Source: DATFNI01 sp963712305 (GTDB lineage: Bacteria; Bacteroidota; Rhodothermia; Balneolales; DATFMH01). From it: DNA of 64,000 nucleotides. The notes below the pieces were generated by a model that saw only the letters and a list, made by a program, of their open reading frames with translations, ran no database searches and was not told the origin of the DNA. Shown piece after piece: positions 9,087 to 16,086 of this stretch. The stretch's first letter is position 1. Each line of letters starts with the position of its first letter. The DNA lies in the NCBI GenBank assembly GCA_963712305.1, contig CAVQHI010000002.1, positions 434,001 to 498,000 of the forward strand, in the 5' to 3' direction. The translations under genes were made by a program, and so were the position numbers.

Positions 9087-11894
9087 ATGATGAATGGCAA
9101 GACATTACTACATTTTGTGTTATCGTTAACCACCCTTTTCATTTTGGGATCCCACGATTGTGCGAAAGCTCAGTCGAGCGGGATTCCCGAAAAGGGGACA
9201 CCCAATATTATTTCCCTGAAGGGAATTTGGGGATTCGAACTGGATCCTCTTGACGAAGGCATCCATTATCGCGGGAACTGGTACACAAAGGACCTGCCCG
9301 AAACGATTTCACTGCCAGGATCAACAGATAAAGCCGGCCGCGGATACAAGACACACGATCTGGTACCCTGGCGCCTGAACCGGTTGTTTAAATACAAGGG
9401 TGCAGCCTGGTATTCAAAGAAAGTGTATGTCCCAAAGGATTGGAACGGGAAAGATATTCAACTGTACCTTGAGCGTACGCACTGGAGCACGGTTGTATGG
9501 GTAAATGGAAAAAACGTGGGTCGAAAAGTCAGTCTTTCTGTTCCACATGAATACGATATCACACAATACATAAAACCCGGTGCAGAAAATCTGATTATGA
9601 TCCGCGTGGATAATGATTATCTGTATAACATTGGCTTTTACGCCCACGCTTATACGGAAGAAACGCAGACCAACTGGAATGGGATTATTGGTAAAATTCA
9701 GTTGCGGGCCCGGGACAAAGTATATCTTTCCGATGTGCAGGTTTATCCGGATGTCAACAACAAGACGGCTGATATTAAACTCACCGTTGTTAATACAGCA
9801 AAAAAATCGGTCAAAGGTTCTGTGACGTTCACCGCTTCGAGCTACAATACAGACAATCCCGGACATATAGCGGCGCAATCGGTCTCTTTCAGCGGCGGTG
9901 ATTCCCTTATTTCAGTTGAGAAAAGAATTAAGATGGGAGATGATGTCCAGCTCTGGGATGAATTCCATCCGGTGTTGTATCGTCTGTCAGCGAAAATATC
10001 TGCCGAAAGCGATGGAGAAAATTACAGTGGCAGCACCTCCACAAGCTTCGGGATGCGTGATTTCAAAACAAAGGGCACCCAGTTCGTAATCAATGGAAAC
10101 CCGACATTTATCCGGGGTACACTTAACTGCGCCCCGTTCCCGATAACCGGCTATCCGCCAACGGATGTGGCTCATTGGCTCAGGATCTTTAAGATCGCCA
10201 AAGAGTATGGCCAGAATTCGGTCAGGTTCCACTCATGGTGTCCGCCGGAAGCTGCATTCGAAGCCGCCGACCAATTGGGTTTCTATCTGCAGGTGGCTAA
10301 TCCATACTGGGATCCAAGTACATGCGGAAGTGATTCAGCGACAAATGCGTTTATCACAAACGAAGCCGATCGGATTTTCAAGGCCTATGGAAATCACCCC
10401 TCATTCACCATGTTTGTCACGGGTAATGAACTTGGCGGTCCAAAGGTAGTTCCTTTTCTGACCAAACTAGTCGAACGATGGAAAAAAAAGGATCCCCGAC
10501 ATCTCTATTGCAGCGCTTCCGGCTATGCGCTTATTCCTGAGGATGAATACGACAATGCATATGGGGCCCGGGCTCAATTATGGGGACAGGGCTTGAAAGG
10601 CCGCTTCAATGTAGAACCGCTGAGCACGGACATGGATTACACAAGTGATGTAAAAAAACATCCGGTGCCGTATGTGAGTCATGAGGTCGGACAATGGTGC
10701 GTCTATCCCGATTTCAATGAAATTTCGAAATACACAGGCGTACTCAGAGCATATAACTTTGAATTGTTCCGGAAGTCTCTGCAGGAACATCACATGCTTG
10801 ATCAGGCCAATGATTTTATGATGGCATCAGGGAAGCTCCAGGTCCTTGAGTATAAAGAAGAGATTGAAGCGTCATTACGGACGCCGGGTTTTGGCGGATA
10901 CCAGCTTCTTGGATTGCATGACTTCCCGGGTCAGGGGACGGCTTTGGTTGGAGTACTCGATGCTTTCTGGGATCCCAAACCCTATGTCGATGCGAAAGAG
11001 TTTCACGAATTTCAATCCGCTCATGTTCCACTATTAAGAACCGGTTCATTCACGTGGACTACAGATCAAACTTTTAATGGAACCGCCGAATTTGCCAATT
11101 ATGGTGAGTCTGACCTTGCAAATGCAGTCATGCACTGGTCGCTGACCTATCCGGATGGAAAAGTTTATGCTGAGGACGATTTCAACGGTACAGATCTGCC
11201 TGCGGGCCAGCCAACGAGGGTCGGCAACATGTCTGTACCGTTGAATAAGATTGATAAAGCCACACAGTTGAGGGTGACCCTTTCGGTTAAAGGAACAGAT
11301 TACACCAACCACTGGGATATTTGGGTTTATCCTGCAAAAGTACAAATGCCCGATATGCGTGGTATCACCGTAGCCCATCAGTGGAACAGCAAGGTAAAAC
11401 GGATTCTGGAGCGTGGTGGAAAGGTATTGCTTCTTGCAGACACCAGTGCCGTGAAATCCAATATTCCTGCGGGCTTTTCCAGCATTTTCTGGAATACAAA
11501 CTGGACAGAAGGACAGCCGCCCCACACGCTCGGTATTCTGTGTGATCCAAAGAATCCTGCGCTTGCCGATTTCCCGACGCAATATTATTCAAACTGGCAG
11601 TGGTGGGATCTTGTCGATCATTCCAAACCGATAGTCATGGACCAGATGCCGGGGGAATTGAAACCGACAGTACAGATGATTGATGACTGGAACAAGAACC
11701 ATAAAATCGGACTCGTATTCGAGGCCAAAGTGGGGAAAGGGAAATTATTGTTGACCAGTATTGATCTGCAGCACAACCTGGATCAGCGCCCGGTCGCTCG
11801 CCAGATGTTATATAGTTTGGAGAACTATGTAAACAGCAACCAATTTGATCCGAAAGAGTCTGTGACTCCCGAAATGATCGATCAACTTTTTTGA
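9087..11894 (+). CDS. GH2 family glycoside hydrolase, secreted, unusual subfamily
   Basis: A signal peptide (MMNGKTLLHFVLSLTTLFI...AKAQ) opens this 935-residue protein. A sugar-binding jelly roll follows (about 45-205), then an Ig-like domain (about 215-325) and a TIM barrel (about 330-620). The acid/base is probably E448 in VTGNELGG and the nucleophile E533 in SHEVGQW. The roughly 300 C-terminal residues have an Ig-like part, then a stretch with GGKVLLLADT and GKGKLLLTSIDL that resembles a glutamine-amidotransferase-like or Rossmann-type accessory fold. This is not the LacZ plan of the other GH2 genes here, so a different beta-linked sugar is likely. It sits 15 bp after the sugar porter. The GH2 call is firm; the substrate is open. 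Confidence 0.86.
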   Translation: MMNGKTLLHFVLSLTTLFILGSHDCAKAQSSGIPEKGTPNIISLKGIWGFELDPLDEGIHYRGNWYTKDLPETISLPGSTDKAGRGYKTHDLVPWRLNRLFKYKGAAWYSKKVYVPKDWNGKDIQLYLERTHWSTVVWVNGKNVGRKVSLSVPHEYDITQYIKPGAENLIMIRVDNDYLYNIGFYAHAYTEETQTNWNGIIGKIQLRARDKVYLSDVQVYPDVNNKTADIKLTVVNTAKKSVKGSVTFTASSYNTDNPGHIAAQSVSFSGGDSLISVEKRIKMGDDVQLWDEFHPVLYRLSAKISAESDGENYSGSTSTSFGMRDFKTKGTQFVINGNPTFIRGTLNCAPFPITGYPPTDVAHWLRIFKIAKEYGQNSVRFHSWCPPEAAFEAADQLGFYLQVANPYWDPSTCGSDSATNAFITNEADRIFKAYGNHPSFTMFVTGNELGGPKVVPFLTKLVERWKKKDPRHLYCSASGYALIPEDEYDNAYGARAQLWGQGLKGRFNVEPLSTDMDYTSDVKKHPVPYVSHEVGQWCVYPDFNEISKYTGVLRAYNFELFRKSLQEHHMLDQANDFMMASGKLQVLEYKEEIEASLRTPGFGGYQLLGLHDFPGQGTALVGVLDAFWDPKPYVDAKEFHEFQSAHVPLLRTGSFTWTTDQTFNGTAEFANYGESDLANAVMHWSLTYPDGKVYAEDDFNGTDLPAGQPTRVGNMSVPLNKIDKATQLRVTLSVKGTDYTNHWDIWVYPAKVQMPDMRGITVAHQWNSKVKRILERGGKVLLLADTSAVKSNIPAGFSSIFWNTNWTEGQPPHTLGILCDPKNPALADFPTQYYSNWQWWDLVDHSKPIVMDQMPGELKPTVQMIDDWNKNHKIGLVFEAKVGKGKLLLTSIDLQHNLDQRPVARQMLYSLENYVNSNQFDPKESVTPEMIDQLF

Positions 11895-11902
11895 CCACAA
11901 TT

Positions 11903-12012
11903 TCCTCCCTCGAGGGAGGACTAAGGAGGGTGTCAACTAGCGTTTCATATATCACGAGAAGCTTGTGAAATGCTGACTGTGACAACCCCTTTCGCCCCCT
12001 TTATTAAGGGGG
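11903..12012. other. Two perfect palindromic hairpins in the gap before the DUF5107-TPR gene
   Basis: An 18-bp perfect palindrome, TCCTCCCTCGAGGGAGGA, spans 11903-11920, eight bases after the GH2 stop. A second hairpin pairs CCCCCTT (11995-12001) with AAGGGGG (12006-12012) around a TATT loop. The first may act as a 3' end or stability hairpin. The second lies 65 bp before the chosen DUF5107 start and could be a leader structure or the remains of a dispersed intergenic repeat. Confidence 0.5.
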
Positions 12013-12077
12013 AATTTGGCACCAATTTATCTGAAGAACTTTGTTATAACCTCTGCGAAGGATTGAAGAAAAGTAAG

Positions 12078-15000
12078 ATGACTAATTTTAGACAACACAC
12101 AAAAGTACGTATCTGGGAAGAAACGGTGACGATACCGACATACCGTATCGGTAAACCAGAAAAGAATCCAATGTTCTTCGAGAAGCGGGTATACCAGGGA
12201 AGTTCCGGGAAAGTGTATCCGTATCCCTTTTATGAGAAGGTATTTGACGAGAAATATGATGAACAATACCGGGTGGTCTTTCTGGAAAATGAGTTTATCA
12301 AGTTGATGGTGATGCCGTCATTTGGCGGGCGTATCCAGTATGCGTATGACAAGACTAACGACTACGCGTTCATCTATCACAACCATGTCATAAAACCGGC
12401 ACTTGTTGGTCTGACCGGGCCGTGGCTTTCGGGCGGTATCGAATTCAACTGGCCGCAGCACCATCGACCAGGTACTTTTTTGCCGGTCGATTACAAGCTT
12501 GTAGAAAACGCAGACGGAAGCAAGTCCGTGCTGTTGGGTGAAGTCGAGCGAATGTCGGGATTGAAGGAGTTTCATGCGATCACCCTGCATCCGGGTAAGG
12601 CGTACATCGAAATATCGGTGCAGGTTTATAACGGAACTCCGTTGCCGCAGACGTTTCTCTGGTGGGCCAATCCTGCTGTTTCAGTGAATGATGACTATCA
12701 GTCGGTGTTTCCACAGGATGTTCATTTTGTCGCCGATCACGGGAAACGAGACATCTCACGCTTCCCTATTGCAACAGGGACTTACTACGAGATGGATTAT
12801 TCTGAAGGCGTCGATATCTCGTGGTATAAAAATATACCGGTTCCATCCTCCTACATGGTGCTCAATTCTAAGTACGATTTTGTTGGTGGATACGATCACG
12901 GAAAAGAAGCCGGCCTTCTGCATGTGGCCAATCATCACGTCTCTCCAGGCAAAAAACAATGGACCTGGGGTAATGGTGAATTTGCAAAGGCATGGGAACT
13001 GAATCTCACCGATGATGATGGTCCCTATGTCGAATTGATGACTGGTGTGTACACCGATAATCAACCCGATTTCTGCTGGCTTCATCCTTACGAGACAAAG
13101 TCGTTTACTCAATACTTCTATCCCTACCAAAAGCTTGGAAGGGTAAAAAATGCTACCTGTGAAGCAGCTGTAAATCTCGAACTTGAGGATGATTCAGCAA
13201 TAATCAAGGTTCATACAACTGAAGTGTTTGAGGGATTGGAAGTTGTTTTGAAATACGATAAGCTTGTACTTTCTGATGAAATAATATCAGTGGGGCCCGG
13301 TGATCCTCATATTACAAAAGTAAAGCTGGTTCAGGATGCAGATGAGGTAAAGCTCAAATTATCTCTCATAACAAAAGAAGGAAGGGAACTGGTTTCATGG
13401 TCCCCTGAATCCGAAGAAGAACAGGAGTTCCCGGATCCTGCACAGGCAGCTCTTCCACCCGAGGAAATAGAATCCACAGACAAATTGTACCAGACAGGTC
13501 TGCATCTCGAACAATACCGACACGCCACTTTTGATCCGGATCCCTATTATCTGGAAGCAATGAAAAGAAATCCATCAGATGTAGATAATAACAACGCATA
13601 TGGCCTTCTTTTGCTGAGGAGGGGAGATATTAGGGGAAGCGAAAAATATTTCCGTCGTGGGGTTGAAACACTCATTGAGCGTAATCCAAATCCCTACAAA
13701 AGTGAGCCGTATTACAATCTTGGACTCTCACTGTTTATGCAGGGACGATACGACGAGGCGTACGACTTGTTCTATAAATGCACATGGAATGATCGGTGGA
13801 AGAGTGTGAGCTTTTTCTATATCGCAAGGATTGACTGCATCCGAAAAGATTATGCCGGGGCATTGAAGCATATCAATGAATCGCTGAAATCGAATACACA
13901 AAATAACCATGCCCGGAATCTGAAGGCCGCGATATTGAGAAAAGAGGAACGAGTTGCGAATGCAAAAGAGGTAGCCATACAAGCATTAACGGATGATCCG
14001 CTCAACTATGGAGCTATGTACGAGTACCGCTTAAGCCTGGAACTCACGGGGCGGAAGAAAGAGGCAAAAAGGCTCCTTCAATATCTAAAAACCTGCCTGG
14101 CCCGGGACTCGACAAATTACTTGGTACTTGCCGAAGAGTATTTGGATGCCGCCTTTTTTGATGAAGCAAGCAATATCCTGCAGCTGGCTATAGATTCGGG
14201 AATTTATAGCAATGACCCCATGATCTATTATTACATGGCATACTGCGCAAAATACATGGGGCATATGGAGTATGCAATTTCTCTTTCTAAGAAAGCCGCT
14301 GAACTGCCAGCCGATTACTGTTTTCCCAATCGGCTGAAATCTGTTGAAATTATTAACCTTGTTCAGGAATTGAATCCTGAGGATTCCAAAGCATCATATT
14401 ATCTTGGAAATTTACTGTATGATAAAAAGCGATATGATGATGCTATAGAAAGCTGGGAGAAGTCCCGTTGTCTTGATAATACCTTTCCAACGGTACACAG
14501 AAATCTGGCGATTGCTTATTACAATAAAAAAGGTGATCTGCAGAAGGCTCAGGAAGCACTGGAAGCGGCATTTGCCCTTGATCCGGATGATGCACGTGTG
14601 TTCTTCGAATTAGACCAGCTGTACAAGAAGCGGGGTAAGTCGCCGGAAGAACGTTTGCGGAATTTGAATGATCATAGGTCTCTTGCTGAGCAACGTGATG
14701 ATGTTTATATGGAGCTGGTAATGCTCTGCAATTTACAGGGCAATTACAGCAAGGCTGCAGAACTGCTTGCAGACCGCCGGTTTCATCCATGGGAAGGCGG
14801 TGAAGGTAAAGTGACCGGTCAATATGTGCTGGCCCATGTTCAGCTTGGACGCACCTACCTTGATAATGGTGATTATGAAAGGGCGATCGAAGAATTGATG
14901 AAAGCACAGACCTATCCGGAGAACCTGGGTGAAGGGAAGCTGACCGGGGCCCGCGAGAACAATATTCACTATTATCTTGCCTGTGCTTATGAAGAGTTGG

Positions 15001-15449
15001 GCGATAAGGACCTTGCCAAAGATCATTTAGATATGGCAGCCGATGGAGATTATAGTCCGTCTATGTCGATGTATTATTACGATAAGGCATCTGATATGAT
15101 CTTTTACCAAGGATTGGCTCTTTCAAAACTCGGCAGGGGAAAAGAAGCCCGCTCGAAATTTCATAAGCTGGTAGATTACGGACAGGCGCATCTCTTCGAT
15201 GATGTCAAGATCGATTATTTTGCAATATCACTCCCGGATTTTCTTGTTTTCGATGAAGATTTGGATACTAAAAACAAGGTTAACTGCCTTTACCTGATGG
15301 GACTCGGCTACCTTGGCCTCGGAGAGACAGAGAAGGCAAAAGAGAAATTTCTCAAGGTTCTGGAACTGGATGTAAATCACATCCAGTCAAAGATCTTTCT
15401 GAGTTGGATTGACAGATCTGCAAAAAAAGAGGGAGTTCTGGTTCTCTGA
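12078..15449 (+). CDS. DUF5107 domain and tetratricopeptide-repeat protein
   Basis: The frame extends upstream to 11970, but that segment reads through the palindromic gap; the ATG at 12078 (MTNFRQHTKVRIWEETVTIPTY) begins right at the conserved part, giving 1123 residues. Residues about 5-330 match DUF5107, a beta-sandwich domain related in shape to galactose-mutarotase and sugar-binding folds, with MVMPSFGGRIQYAYD and LSGGIEFNWPQHH. From about residue 480 on there are a dozen or so TPR-like helical pairs. No signal peptide is visible, so the protein is probably cytoplasmic, unlike the hydrolases around it. DUF5107-TPR proteins recur in such loci, but I know of no settled function; carbohydrate binding or epimer handling combined with protein docking is inference. 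Confidence 0.85.
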   Translation: MTNFRQHTKVRIWEETVTIPTYRIGKPEKNPMFFEKRVYQGSSGKVYPYPFYEKVFDEKYDEQYRVVFLENEFIKLMVMPSFGGRIQYAYDKTNDYAFIYHNHVIKPALVGLTGPWLSGGIEFNWPQHHRPGTFLPVDYKLVENADGSKSVLLGEVERMSGLKEFHAITLHPGKAYIEISVQVYNGTPLPQTFLWWANPAVSVNDDYQSVFPQDVHFVADHGKRDISRFPIATGTYYEMDYSEGVDISWYKNIPVPSSYMVLNSKYDFVGGYDHGKEAGLLHVANHHVSPGKKQWTWGNGEFAKAWELNLTDDDGPYVELMTGVYTDNQPDFCWLHPYETKSFTQYFYPYQKLGRVKNATCEAAVNLELEDDSAIIKVHTTEVFEGLEVVLKYDKLVLSDEIISVGPGDPHITKVKLVQDADEVKLKLSLITKEGRELVSWSPESEEEQEFPDPAQAALPPEEIESTDKLYQTGLHLEQYRHATFDPDPYYLEAMKRNPSDVDNNNAYGLLLLRRGDIRGSEKYFRRGVETLIERNPNPYKSEPYYNLGLSLFMQGRYDEAYDLFYKCTWNDRWKSVSFFYIARIDCIRKDYAGALKHINESLKSNTQNNHARNLKAAILRKEERVANAKEVAIQALTDDPLNYGAMYEYRLSLELTGRKKEAKRLLQYLKTCLARDSTNYLVLAEEYLDAAFFDEASNILQLAIDSGIYSNDPMIYYYMAYCAKYMGHMEYAISLSKKAAELPADYCFPNRLKSVEIINLVQELNPEDSKASYYLGNLLYDKKRYDDAIESWEKSRCLDNTFPTVHRNLAIAYYNKKGDLQKAQEALEAAFALDPDDARVFFELDQLYKKRGKSPEERLRNLNDHRSLAEQRDDVYMELVMLCNLQGNYSKAAELLADRRFHPWEGGEGKVTGQYVLAHVQLGRTYLDNGDYERAIEELMKAQTYPENLGEGKLTGARENNIHYYLACAYEELGDKDLAKDHLDMAADGDYSPSMSMYYYDKASDMIFYQGLALSKLGRGKEARSKFHKLVDYGQAHLFDDVKIDYFAISLPDFLVFDEDLDTKNKVNCLYLMGLGYLGLGETEKAKEKFLKVLELDVNHIQSKIFLSWIDRSAKKEGVLVL

Positions 15450-15722
15450 AATCATGAAGTTGAGGGATCAGATAAATCCGCACTAGCTAAGACTCAACCA
15501 TGTCATCCTGAAGATGTTTTGCTTGCGAAATCATCGTAGGATTTCGTTAGTATTCAGCAACGCTCCGATCAGAAGCCGTCATTCTTACTGTCTCAAGATC
15601 AATCCCAAGTGAAGGTAATCTTACAGTAAAGATCCGGTGAGTCTCAGATTGTCTGAAGTACAGAGGCAATTTAAAAATGGATTATAGTCAAAAAAAGTCC
15701 GGCTAATTTATCAGCATTTAGT
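15450..15722. other. Intergenic stretch with a half copy of a TGTCATCCTGA repeat
   Basis: TGTCATCCTGA at 15501-15511 is the same 11-bp end found on the complete inverted-repeat element at 20761-20946. I could not find its mirror-image partner here, so this looks like a decayed or one-ended copy. A short internal inverted repeat, GAAATC/GATTTC, lies near 15527-15545. Nothing coding is visible. Confidence 0.45.
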
Positions 15723-16086
15723 ACTTGCAATTATGGAGGCTAGTTCTTAACTATTTTGTTATCGATAACATTAGTTGGCGTTCATTCCATCATTTCTCAC
15801 ATGAATACACAATTTACATCCCGTCAGTCAAAGATTTTACTGTTGTTGGTAACGCTTTTTGCATATCCGATGCTTTCCAGTGCTCAGAACAGCGAGGGTC
15901 CGCTCCCCAACTGGGAGAATCCCCAGGTTATTGGGATCAACAAGGAACCTGCTCATCTGAGCTTCATGCACTATCCGGACCAGCAAAGTGCCTTGGCTGA
16001 CAGTGGGCTAGATGTGCATACGCCGTTTTATAAATCGCTTGACGGTAAGTGGAAATTTCACTGGTCAAAGAACCCGGCAGGCCGGC
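15723..16086 (+). repeat. Direct repeat block 1, first copy (promoter region and 5' end of GH2)
   Basis: This block, covering the promoter region, start codon and signal peptide of the GH2 gene at 15801, is nearly identical to 21002-21365, at a constant offset of 5279 bp. Scattered single-base differences occur, mostly before the ATG. The homology starts abruptly at ACTTGCAATTATGGAGGC. Confidence 0.9.
15757..15770. promoter_or_regulatory. Palindromic operator-like site TGTTATCGATAACA
   Basis: This is a perfect 14-bp palindrome with a central CG step, 30 bp before the ATG of the second LacZ-type GH2 gene. The shape matches operators of LacI/GalR-family repressors. The same site lies at the same distance before the third LacZ-type gene, at 21036-21049. 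No LacI-family gene is in the window, so the binding protein must be encoded elsewhere. Confidence 0.6.

Noticed and set aside
11970..12077. 36-codon N-terminal extension of the DUF5107 protein
   Set aside because: It is read through a palindromic intergenic stretch and adds nothing resembling a leader; conserved sequence starts at the ATG at 12078.
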